DNA from: Bacteroidota bacterium
GTDB lineage: Bacteria > Bacteroidota > Bacteroidia > UBA8524
Assembly: GCA_003531115.1 (NCBI GenBank)
Contig: DQHT01000059.1
Span: 28,825-50,022, forward strand
Direction: 5' to 3'
Length of the DNA: 21,198 nucleotides
In this document: positions 1-6,082 of the stretch, one piece after another
Layout: each line of letters begins with the position of its first letter
Numbering within the stretch: the stretch's first letter is position 1
Notes under the pieces: model-generated
What the model was told of the DNA's origin: nothing
Databases searched by the model: none
The model's input: the letters and a program-made list of their open reading frames with translations, nothing else
Made by a program: the position numbers and the translations under genes

Positions 1-24
1 AATCATAAATCATAAATCAAAAAT
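1..24. repeat. Heptanucleotide tandem repeat at window edge
   Basis: Three successive 7-nt units, AATCATA twice and then AATCAAA, are followed by AAT, giving a clean period of seven at the left edge of the window. The array lies just downstream of the stop codon of the minus-strand deiodinase gene and probably continues beyond the window. A similar heptamer array occurs at 6034-6082, also between genes. AT-richness alone could produce a short match like this, so confidence is moderate. Confidence 0.5.
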
Positions 25-29
25 GCCTG

Positions 30-713
30 CTACTCATAAAATTTAACGACTTGATCCAGGCTCTTCCGGTGTATATCCGGTACCCAACAATCCGAATGCG
101 GCCAGGCAACGGGAACGATCAGGTAGGCCCTTTCGTTTTCGGGACGATCGAGCAGCTCAGTGAGGAAATTCATAGGACTTGGGGTATGTGTCAGCGATAC
201 CAGTCCGGCCTGGTGGATGGCTGCCACCAAAAATCCGCAGGCGATACCCACCGATTCATTGACATAATAATTCTGCGTTTTATGTCCGCGTTCGTCAATA
301 TCATAGGGTTTTTTAAACACGACGATCAGGTAAGGAGCCGATTCTAAAAAGGGTTTCTGCCAATTGGTACCCATGGGTCGGAGTTCTTTGATCCATTCCG
401 GATTCATACGTCCGTGGTAGTTATGGTACTCCTCTTCCTCTGCCGCCTCACGGATCTTTTTTTTGAGTTCGGGATTTCCTACCACACAAAAAGTCCAGGG
501 TTGTTTATTGGCACCTGAAGGTGCAGAACTGGCTATTTCGACCAGATTTTCAATCAGTGCCTTGGGAATTGGTGCAGAAGAAAAGGTACGTACAGATCTC
601 CTGGCTGTCATTTGAGCCTTGAGCGCCTCGCTCAATTCAATTGCCTTCTCGGTATTTAATAAGCGAGGGGCATATTTGATAAAGGACAAACCGTCAATCT
701 TTTTTCTTTCCAT
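30..713 (-). CDS. Nitroreductase-fold flavoprotein, iodotyrosine deiodinase (IYD) homologue
   Basis: A 227-residue FMN-dependent nitroreductase-superfamily protein, expected to be a cytosolic dimer. RRS near residues 38-40 and APSGANKQPW near 64-73 are the FMN-binding motifs. What separates it from general nitroreductases is the lid: the EEEE-YHNY stretch near 92-99 and TNWQK near 116-120 place E95, Y99 and K120 where human IYD has E157, Y161 and K182, the residues that grip the zwitterion of halotyrosine. The C-terminal VPD-RK-LDQ segment also fits IYD. Known family chemistry is reductive dehalogenation of halotyrosines; the physiological substrate in bacteria is unsettled. The ATG at 713 is preferred over one at 740 because it falls 2 nt after the stop of the upstream DUF3817 gene, whereas 740 would overlap that gene. 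The two genes probably share a transcript. The IYD subfamily call is confident; activity is inferred. Confidence 0.88.
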   Translation of the reverse strand: MERKKIDGLSFIKYAPRLLNTEKAIELSEALKAQMTARRSVRTFSSAPIPKALIENLVEIASSAPSGANKQPWTFCVVGNPELKKKIREAAEEEEYHNYHGRMNPEWIKELRPMGTNWQKPFLESAPYLIVVFKKPYDIDERGHKTQNYYVNESVGIACGFLVAAIHQAGLVSLTHTPSPMNFLTELLDRPENERAYLIVPVAWPHSDCWVPDIHRKSLDQVVKFYE

Positions 714-715
714 TA

Positions 716-1018
716 TTATCCCTTTTGAACGGGGCTCCACCAGTGTTTGTCGGCATAAAAGGTCCCAAAAGGCAGCAAGGATACCAGGGCACTTTTAAAC
801 ACCAGACTGAATGACCAGCTTTGATCTTCTTTAACCAGGATCAAAAATAACATATAGGCGATGAATAAAACACCATGGGCCATTCCGGCCACAGCAACTG
901 CCTGAGGCATGCCGGCCCAATATTTCATCGGCATGGCGATAAAGAGTAAAAGGAGAAATGAAATTCCTTCTATCAGTGCAATTAAACGAAAACGACCTAA
1001 GTGGGTACTGATGTTCAT
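716..1018 (-). CDS. DUF3817 family integral membrane protein
   Basis: A 100-residue membrane protein with about three hydrophobic segments, near residues 11-30, 35-60 and 70-88. The opening RLIALIEGISFLLLLFIAMP and the following PLKYW-like and G-A-HG segments are characteristic of DUF3817 (YdzA-like) proteins, whose function is not known. The frame stays open to 1135, but that extension is a low-complexity proline/serine-rich translation of an intergenic repeat. The ATG at 1018 lies 4 nt below a TACTTTTG element, so it is the real start and the mRNA may be almost leaderless. It is followed after 2 nt by the deiodinase gene, suggesting a two-gene operon. There is no evidence of a functional link. 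Confidence 0.85.
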   Translation of the reverse strand: MNISTHLGRFRLIALIEGISFLLLLFIAMPMKYWAGMPQAVAVAGMAHGVLFIAYMLFLILVKEDQSWSFSLVFKSALVSLLPFGTFYADKHWWSPVQKG

Positions 1019-1022
1019 GGGG

Positions 1023-1030
1023 CAAAAGTA
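1023..1030 (-). promoter_or_regulatory. Putative -7 element for the DUF3817/deiodinase operon
   Basis: On the minus strand this reads TACTTTTG, a full match to the Bacteroidota -7 consensus TAnnTTTG, and lies 4 nt before the ATG at 1018. Transcription would begin at or next to the start codon. No convincing TTG-type -33 element is found 17-23 nt upstream, where the purine-rich repeat lies instead. Confidence 0.5.
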
Positions 1031-1044
1031 GGGAATTTGGTGGG

Positions 1045-1117
1045 TAAGGAGGTAGGGAGGATCGGAAGACTTGGAGACGAGGGGACTTGGAGATAAGGAG
1101 GTGAGGGGGTGAGGGGA
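1045..1117. repeat. Purine-rich degenerate repeat tract
   Basis: The plus strand is almost pure purine with recurring words. GACTTGGAGA occurs at 1068 and again at 1084 (16 nt apart), and TAAGGAGGT occurs at 1045 and 1094 (49 nt apart, a multiple of seven). The tail repeats GTGAGGGG-like words. It sits directly upstream of the DUF3817 promoter. It could be a decayed short tandem array of the same kind as at 6034-6082, though the unit length here is less clear. It does not encode a credible peptide in either direction. Confidence 0.55.
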
Positions 1118-1138
1118 CAAAGCCATAGGAGCCACTTA

Positions 1139-1176
1139 GCGCCAAAGCTTCTGTTGCGGTCAAACAGCTTTGGCGC
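1139..1176. repeat. Perfect 11-bp inverted repeat (stable hairpin)
   Basis: GCGCCAAAGCT at 1139-1149 is exactly complementary to AGCTTTGGCGC at 1166-1176, around a 16-nt loop. An alternative fold has 9 bp, a 3-nt bulge and another 5 bp, with a 7-nt loop. It lies 58 nt past the stop of the minus-strand TPR gene, so it may end the ACMSD-TPR transcript or protect its 3' end. No U-tract follows on either strand, so it is not a canonical intrinsic terminator. Confidence 0.6.
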
Positions 1177-1233
1177 GGTGAATATAAATTTTGGCCAGCC
1201 GCATTAATCTGGACGTGAGAAGTTGGGGACTGC

Positions 1234-1779
1234 CTAAAGGTCGAGTAATTTCATTAGAAAACTGGCCTGTAAATCCGCCTCTTGATAGGCGTTCAAAGGA
1301 GTTACTCCATCATTCGCCCTTTTTAAAATATCCATATAAGGCATAAAAGGATCTTCTTCTTCAGCGGCTATAAGGGCATTCAGAGCTTTTTCGCCCTCTT
1401 TGTCAAGGGTATAAACAAGGGCCATATTCCGAAGATGCAAAGCCTGGTAGTCTGCTTCCTGTTTTTCGAAAAGATCCATCAGAGCCTTAGCACCTTCCCT
1501 GTTGCCGAGCATGAGCGCAGCCCAGGCGAGGTGGTTAAGTATTGCCAGAAAAGAGGGGTCGATCAACCAGGCTTTTTCAAAACAGGCAATGGCCTCTTCC
1601 CATTTACACAGATGAAGCAAATAATAACCTTTATTATTTAAGGCATCTGCTTCAAGAACATCTCCCTCCAGCTCCGGAAGTGCTTTGTCGATACGGGCAA
1701 TTGCCCCGGGAATATCTCCGGAAGCAAATATATTTTCTGCTTCCGTAAAGGCCATCAGGACATGGTCGGGCATGCTCAT
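1234..1779 (-). CDS. Tetratricopeptide repeat protein
   Basis: A 181-residue soluble protein with no signal peptide, made of helical repeats. The segment around residues 43-78 (ALNNKGYYLLHLCKWEEAIA followed by CFEKAWLIDP) is a good TPR unit. Weaker TPR-like helices lie before it (15-36) and after it (79-115). TPR proteins usually mediate protein-protein contacts, and no specific partner can be read from the sequence. The ATG at 1779 overlaps the TGA of the upstream ACMSD gene in an ATGA arrangement, so the two are translationally coupled. A second in-frame ATG lies two codons later. Because ACMSD is a well-defined metalloenzyme, the coupling may just reflect operon compaction. Confidence 0.75.
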   Translation of the reverse strand: MSMPDHVLMAFTEAENIFASGDIPGAIARIDKALPELEGDVLEADALNNKGYYLLHLCKWEEAIACFEKAWLIDPSFLAILNHLAWAALMLGNREGAKALMDLFEKQEADYQALHLRNMALVYTLDKEGEKALNALIAAEEEDPFMPYMDILKRANDGVTPLNAYQEADLQASFLMKLLDL

Positions 1780-2780
1780 CCTGCCGGGGATTCAAGTTGT
1801 AAAAACTCCACAATGGTTCCGTTCAGCAATCGCGATTTGGTTTCTTCCGGTAAATCCGATTCCTCGATAAACTTTCCGTGTTCCAGGTCTCCCAATGGGA
1901 ATGGATAATCCGTTCCATAGGCAATTTTATCAAGGCCCATGGTTTGGATCAGGAATTTTAAGGCATCGATATCATGGGTAATTCCGTCCACCCAAAAACG
2001 GCCCACATAATCGCGCGGGTCTTTGATCTTATTGACATCACACAGATCCGGCCGACAATGCCAGCCGTGGGACACGCGGCCAATGGTAAATGGAAAAGAT
2101 CCCCCGCCATGGGCAAACATGACTCTTAGCTTGGGGAATTTGTCAAAAATGCCCCCAAAGATCATCGAACATATGGCCAATGAAGTTTCTGCCGGCATGC
2201 CTACCAGCCAGGGCAGGAAATACTTGGGCATCTTTTCCTGACCCATCATGTCCCAGGGATGCACAAACACCGGCATTTCCAGACGTTCGCAGGCCTCATA
2301 GAAGGGATAGAAAAACGGATCATCCAGGTTTTTATCTTCAATATGACTACCAATCTCCACACCTTTTAGGCCAATGGATTTACAGCGTTCCAATTCCTGA
2401 ACGGCATAGTCCATATTTTGCATGGGCAATGTTCCAAGTCCAATAAACCGTCCGGGATAATTCGCCTGAACCTCTGCAAGATGGTCGTTTAAAAACATGG
2501 ACCAATCGAGGGTATGTTCTGGCTCAGCCCAGTAGTTAAACAGAACCGGCACCGTACAAAGCACCATGGCATCTACTCCATGTTCATCCATATCTTTCAA
2601 GATAGCTGCCGGGTCCCAACAGTTTTCCTGAATTTCCCTGAAAAACCTGCCATCATCGCACATCATCCGCGCTGCACCGGGTTTATGATGATCGAGTCGT
2701 ATAAACCCACCATACCCGTATTTGTCTTTTAAGGAAGGCCAGGTTTTAGGAAGAATATGTGCGTGGGCGTCAATTTTCAT
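1776..2780 (-). CDS. 2-amino-3-carboxymuconate-6-semialdehyde decarboxylase (ACMSD)
   Basis: An amidohydrolase-superfamily decarboxylase of 334 residues, nearly the same length as human ACMSD (336). It removes the carboxylate of aminocarboxymuconate semialdehyde in the kynurenine branch of tryptophan degradation (or bacterial 2-nitrobenzoate breakdown), diverting carbon from quinolinate/NAD towards aminomuconate. Visible residues are H6 and H8 (DAHAH), the metal ligand H174 (VFVHPWDM), H224 in FAHGGG and D291 in YGTDYPFP. ENCWDP near 52-57 and LPWLVGMPAE near 189-198 are diagnostic of ACMSD within the superfamily. R48 aligns with the substrate-binding arginine R47 of the human enzyme. The start at 2780 (MKIDAHAH) matches the family N-terminus; the frame also has a less likely ATG at 2798. 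No other kynurenine-pathway gene is in the window. Confidence 0.9.
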   Translation of the reverse strand: MKIDAHAHILPKTWPSLKDKYGYGGFIRLDHHKPGAARMMCDDGRFFREIQENCWDPAAILKDMDEHGVDAMVLCTVPVLFNYWAEPEHTLDWSMFLNDHLAEVQANYPGRFIGLGTLPMQNMDYAVQELERCKSIGLKGVEIGSHIEDKNLDDPFFYPFYEACERLEMPVFVHPWDMMGQEKMPKYFLPWLVGMPAETSLAICSMIFGGIFDKFPKLRVMFAHGGGSFPFTIGRVSHGWHCRPDLCDVNKIKDPRDYVGRFWVDGITHDIDALKFLIQTMGLDKIAYGTDYPFPLGDLEHGKFIEESDLPEETKSRLLNGTIVEFLQLESPAG

Positions 2781-2803
2781 AGATTTCTGTAGTGTCAATC
2801 CGA

Positions 2804-2811
2804 CAAAAGTA
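2804..2811 (-). promoter_or_regulatory. Putative -7 element for the ACMSD gene
   Basis: The minus strand reads TACTTTTG, matching TAnnTTTG, 23 nt before the ATG at 2780. The divergent thioredoxin gene has its own element at 2833-2866, so 2781-2869 is a compact divergent promoter region. No -33 element is evident for this direction. Confidence 0.45.
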
Positions 2812-2832
2812 CAAAAATTCGCTGGTCCGGAT

Positions 2833-2866
2833 TTTGCCCCCTCCTCCTCAAAAACCCTTAAATTGC
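2833..2866 (+). promoter_or_regulatory. Putative promoter for the thioredoxin-fold protein
   Basis: TTTG at 2833-2836 and TAAATTGC at 2859-2866 are separated by 22 nt, within the 17-23 nt spacing of Bacteroidota -33/-7 promoters. The -7 box differs slightly from TAnnTTTG. The ATG at 2870 follows after only 3 nt, so the transcript would be leaderless or nearly so. This supports the start at 2870 over an earlier ATG at 2792. Confidence 0.45.
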
Positions 2867-2869
2867 AGC

Positions 2870-4057
2870 ATGAAGTATCTTTTTGTTCTTGTCAGCCTCT
2901 TAATTTTCCAGGCCGATCTTTCCGCTCAAACGACCTTTATCCATAACCAGGATTGGGAATCCATAAAAGAAAACGCCAAAAACAACCGAAAAATGATCTT
3001 TGTCGATGCATATACCGACTGGTGTGGCTGGTGCAAGGTGATGGATGAAAATACCTTTTCGAATGAAGCCATCGGTAAGATGATGGACCAGTATTTCATC
3101 AACATAAAGCTGGAGATGGAAAAGGACGAACTGGGGTTAAAACTGGCCTTAAAATATGCGATTTCCTCCTTCCCCACTTACCTCGTGTTTAATGAAAATG
3201 GTGAATTGATCTACCAAACAGTGGGGTACCAGGAAGCCGCTGAATTTATGAAGACCCTGTTTAAGATCATTACGCCTTATAATCACGTGCAAAGACCCGG
3301 TTACAGTCAAAATTTCGCTACCAAATACCCGGAATTCTATCTGAAAGCAATGGGGATGAACAGAAAGAAAAAATTCCCTTCCTCAGAAGATGTAAACGAA
3401 TGGGTATCCGATCATACTGATTTAAGTATAGAAGCCAACTGGACTGTATACCAACGCTTTTACTTCGAACTTCATGCAAAAAACAGGGCTCTTTTCTGGA
3501 AGCAAAAGGAGAATTTAGACAGCTTATACGGCCGAGACCTGACCGCAGATCTGGCTGCCAACTTCCTTTTTATGGATGTAAAAGACCTCGTCGATAAGAA
3601 TGATCCCGCCAAGCTTGAGGCGCTTTTGAAACAAAAATTGCCTCTCGTAGATAATCCTGAAGAAACGGGGAAAAGCCTTCGTTTGTATTATGCGAAAGAA
3701 ACCCAAAACTGGAGGCAGGTAAATCATTTGCTAAGCAAACGCTTTAAGGATAAAGGGATAGAAAATACAGACTCGTGGAACGAAGAGTGCTGGTATATTT
3801 ATGAAAATGTCAATGATTCTCAGCTCATTAAACTGGCCTTGGTTTGGATGGACTCCGTGGTAAAAATCAATCCCGACTTTAACTACCTCGATACCTATGC
3901 AGCCCTGCTTTTCAAAGCCGGAAAGTTGAAAGAAGCGGAACTAAAGGCAAAAGAAGCCATTGCATCCGGAAAAGCTGCCAATAAAAATGTTAGCGAAACC
4001 GAAGCCCTTCTGGAAAAGATCAAAGCGGCAATTGCAGCACGTGAAGCATTAAAATGA
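2870..4057 (+). CDS. Secreted thioredoxin-fold protein with helical C-terminal region
   Basis: A 395-residue exported protein. The first 19-20 residues form a signal peptide ending near LSA-Q. A thioredoxin-like domain follows, with the redox motif WCGWCK at 51-56 (C52 and C55) in the context FVDAYTDWCGWC, and the conserved cis-proline segment SSFPTYLVF about 55 residues later. This resembles thioredoxin_7/DUF255-like periplasmic proteins. The remaining ~250 residues are helical, with a TPR-like end (DTYAALLFKAGKLKEAELKA). It probably acts as a periplasmic disulphide reductase or isomerase; the substrate is unknown. The start at 2870 gives a normal signal peptide. It lies 114 bp before the MbnP-like gene in the same direction, so a role in handling the cytochrome or copper proteins is possible but unproven. 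Confidence 0.82.
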   Translation: MKYLFVLVSLLIFQADLSAQTTFIHNQDWESIKENAKNNRKMIFVDAYTDWCGWCKVMDENTFSNEAIGKMMDQYFINIKLEMEKDELGLKLALKYAISSFPTYLVFNENGELIYQTVGYQEAAEFMKTLFKIITPYNHVQRPGYSQNFATKYPEFYLKAMGMNRKKKFPSSEDVNEWVSDHTDLSIEANWTVYQRFYFELHAKNRALFWKQKENLDSLYGRDLTADLAANFLFMDVKDLVDKNDPAKLEALLKQKLPLVDNPEETGKSLRLYYAKETQNWRQVNHLLSKRFKDKGIENTDSWNEECWYIYENVNDSQLIKLALVWMDSVVKINPDFNYLDTYAALLFKAGKLKEAELKAKEAIASGKAANKNVSETEALLEKIKAAIAAREALK

Positions 4058-4069
4058 GTCCAATTGCTT

Positions 4070-4099
4070 GCTTTTCGGTGATATAACTCACCAAAACGC
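4070..4099. repeat. Imperfect inverted repeat after the thioredoxin gene
   Basis: GGTGA at 4077-4081 pairs with TCACC at 4088-4092 around a 6-nt loop. The stem extends through TTTT (4072-4075) with AAAA (4093-4096), plus two outer pairs, with a single unpaired C on each side. It begins 12 nt past the stop at 4057. The run of A on one side and T on the other would allow it to act as a weak bidirectional terminator. Confidence 0.35.
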
Positions 4100-4171
4100 T
4101 TTAAAAATGAAGCTAACTTGCATCTTGATACAACGAAATCCCCGGAAAGGATGTCTTAATATTACCAGCGT

Positions 4172-4927
4172 ATGAAAACAACATATTTTTCTTCCATTTT
4201 GCTTGTTAGCTCGATTTTCCTGCTATTTGCCTGTAGCGAAAAGGAACCCACTGCCACTCCACAACCCCGTGGAGGCGAAATAAAGGTGCATCTGAACCAT
4301 ACTGTAAACGGAAAAACCGCCGAGCGCGACCAATTTCTGTACATGACCGAAGCCGGAGACAGTTTTCAGGTTACCCTCCTTCAATATTACCTGAGCAATT
4401 TTGAGTTCCATAGTCCGGAAACAGGATGGAAAAAAATGGACAAATACCAGCTGATACGCCTGAACGAAGCTGGCACGCACGACTTTACGATCAAAGACAT
4501 GCCTTTTGGCGCTTATGATTCTGTCCGATTTTATGTGGGACTAGACAGTGCCACCAACCACGATATCGATAAAGAAGCCGATCTTGATCCGGGCAATGAA
4601 ATGGTCTGGACCTGGAATACCGGCTATATTTTTTACATGTTCGAAGGGAAATTTATTGACAACAATGACGTGGTGGTGCCCTTTGCCTATCATATTGGGA
4701 TGGATGCATACCTAATGAAATATGAGATGCCTATCCAAAGCGTAAAAACCTTGTCAACTTCGGCTACTCAGGCTGATTTGGAGCTGCAACTGGAAATTGA
4801 CCAGATCTTCCGCTCACCTAACCTGATCGAATTAAACACCATTGCCCCTGTTTCGCATACATTTGATGAACCTGCTCTTACCACCCTGTTAAAAGACAAC
4901 CTGTTGGATGCCTTTACAGCGAAATAA
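4172..4927 (+). CDS. MbnP-like copper-binding lipoprotein
   Basis: A 251-residue lipoprotein with lipobox LLFAC (C21), then a beta-rich MbnP-family domain. Family features include the early strand EIKVHLNHTVNG (36-47), QYYLSNFEF (71-79), the FGAYDSVRFYVGLD segment (112-125) and the block MVWTWNTGYIFYMFEGK (144-160). In methanotrophs, MbnP binds a copper ion only after its partner MbnH oxidises a tryptophan to kynurenine. W146 and W148 lie in the most conserved block and are candidates for that modification. Histidines at 40, 42 and 174 are candidate metal ligands. The next gene, 2 nt away, is the MbnH-like diheme enzyme, which strongly supports the assignment. There is no methanobactin gene cluster here, and MbnP/MbnH pairs are known outside methanotrophs. 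Cell location is probably membrane-anchored on the periplasmic side or surface. Confidence 0.82.
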   Translation: MKTTYFSSILLVSSIFLLFACSEKEPTATPQPRGGEIKVHLNHTVNGKTAERDQFLYMTEAGDSFQVTLLQYYLSNFEFHSPETGWKKMDKYQLIRLNEAGTHDFTIKDMPFGAYDSVRFYVGLDSATNHDIDKEADLDPGNEMVWTWNTGYIFYMFEGKFIDNNDVVVPFAYHIGMDAYLMKYEMPIQSVKTLSTSATQADLELQLEIDQIFRSPNLIELNTIAPVSHTFDEPALTTLLKDNLLDAFTAK

Positions 4928-4929
4928 CC

Positions 4930-6033
4930 ATGAAAAAATCGCTTTATATCCTTATAGGAACAGCCATACTAAGCTTTTGGCTGCAATCCTGTTCTCCCGA
5001 CGATCCTCCTGCTCCTGAAGAGGGACCAACCCAATTATCCCTGGAAATTCCGGACAATTGGCCCAAGCCAAACCTCCTGGCTGAAAACCAGCTTACTGTT
5101 GAGGGTGTGGCTTTGGGTAGAAAACTGTTTTATGATAAGATGCTATCGGGAAACGGAACCCAGGCTTGTGCTGATTGCCACAACCAGGGAGCCGGATTTA
5201 CCGATGTTCAGAAAAAATTTAGTACCGGTTCTGAGGGACTTGTGGGTACCCGAAACGCAATGCCCCTGTTCAACCTGAACTGGTCGCATGGCTATTTCTG
5301 GGATGGACGCCAACCTACCCTCGAATCACTTATTCAGGAGCCCATGGAGGCGCATAATGAGATGAATTTGGAAATTGAAACGGCAGTAACCCGTTTACAG
5401 GATGACCCTGAATATCCGGCTCTTTTTCAAAAAGCATTTCCAGGTCAGGGGATCACCACGACCACCTTGCGTTTTGCCATTGCCCAGTTTTTACGAACGA
5501 TTATTTCAGGGGGCGATACCAAGTGGGACCAATACTTTGCGGCAAACCGCTTAAACCCTGAGAAGTTAATGACTGCCCAGGAAGCCCGTGGTTATCTTGC
5601 TTTTATATCAGAAGAAAAAGGCGATTGTTTTCATTGCCATAATCCATTAAGCCCTTTGTTAAACAATACCAGCGACAGGGAATTTGCCAATAACGGACTC
5701 GATGCCCAACCCGATTCCGGGCGTATTAAGGCTACCGGCAACCCGAATGACCTGGGCAAATTCAAAACCCCTTCCCTGCGCAACTTGTCGTTTACCGGTC
5801 CTTATATGCACGACGGACGTTTTGAGACCCTCGATCAGGTACTCGAACATTATAATAGCGGCTTCAAGTACTCTGCTACCATCGATGCGGTGCTGATCAA
5901 ACATGCGGATAAGGACAATAATTACGCGCCAATTCCCCGCCTCACCCAACAGGATAAAGACGATATCATCGCCTTCCTGAAATTACTGGATGATGAGACG
6001 ATGTTGACGAACCCGAAATGGAGTAAACCCTGA
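4930..6033 (+). CDS. Diheme c-type cytochrome peroxidase, MauG/MbnH-like lipoprotein
   Basis: A 367-residue lipoprotein (lipobox LQSC, C21) with two heme c attachment sites, CADCH at 80-84 and CFHCH at 233-237. The arrangement is that of the bacterial cytochrome c peroxidase/MauG family. Other family marks are GRKLFYD near 63-69, FWDGR at 123-127, and TPSLRN with PYMHDGRF at 280-298. In classical peroxidases the high-potential heme has a Met ligand in an EAV-x-x-M motif. Here the matching position reads QVLEHYN, so Y308 probably takes that place, as the axial Tyr does in MauG. That favours a radical-type oxidising MbnH/MauG enzyme over a peroxide-scavenging one. It follows the MbnP-like gene by 2 nt, and the expected substrate is a tryptophan of that protein. 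Confidence 0.85.
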   Translation: MKKSLYILIGTAILSFWLQSCSPDDPPAPEEGPTQLSLEIPDNWPKPNLLAENQLTVEGVALGRKLFYDKMLSGNGTQACADCHNQGAGFTDVQKKFSTGSEGLVGTRNAMPLFNLNWSHGYFWDGRQPTLESLIQEPMEAHNEMNLEIETAVTRLQDDPEYPALFQKAFPGQGITTTTLRFAIAQFLRTIISGGDTKWDQYFAANRLNPEKLMTAQEARGYLAFISEEKGDCFHCHNPLSPLLNNTSDREFANNGLDAQPDSGRIKATGNPNDLGKFKTPSLRNLSFTGPYMHDGRFETLDQVLEHYNSGFKYSATIDAVLIKHADKDNNYAPIPRLTQQDKDDIIAFLKLLDDETMLTNPKWSKP

Positions 6034-6082
6034 TAGACGATAGACCATAGTCCATGGACCATGGTCTATTGTCCATGGTCTA
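6034..6082. repeat. Seven in-phase degenerate heptamers with dyad symmetry
   Basis: The 49 bp split exactly into seven 7-nt units fitting TDGWCBA (D=A/G/T, W=A/T, B=C/G/T). Positions 1, 3, 5 and 7 (T, G, C, A) are invariant in all seven. The array starts at the base after the TGA of the MbnH-like gene and ends with the last base of the sucC stop codon. Because TAGACCA and TGGTCTA are reverse complements, 6041-6068 also forms a hairpin with 14-bp arms and one mismatch, which becomes a G-U pair in the minus-strand RNA. It may end transcription of both convergent genes. Confidence 0.8.

Noticed and set aside
1019-1135. N-terminal extension of the DUF3817 protein from an ATG at 1135
   Set aside because: The extra residues are a low-complexity Pro/Ser/Leu translation of the repeat tract, and the -7 element at 1023-1030 lies inside the extension, so the start at 1018 is preferred.
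1776-6033. A functional link between ACMSD (kynurenine pathway) and the kynurenine cofactor expected in the MbnP-like protein
   Set aside because: The MbnP kynurenine is made in place from a protein tryptophan and does not use the free kynurenine pathway. The genes are also divergently transcribed. I treat it as coincidence.
6034-6082. Repeat array considered as CRISPR
   Set aside because: Units are 7 nt, contiguous and without spacers, and no cas genes are in the window.
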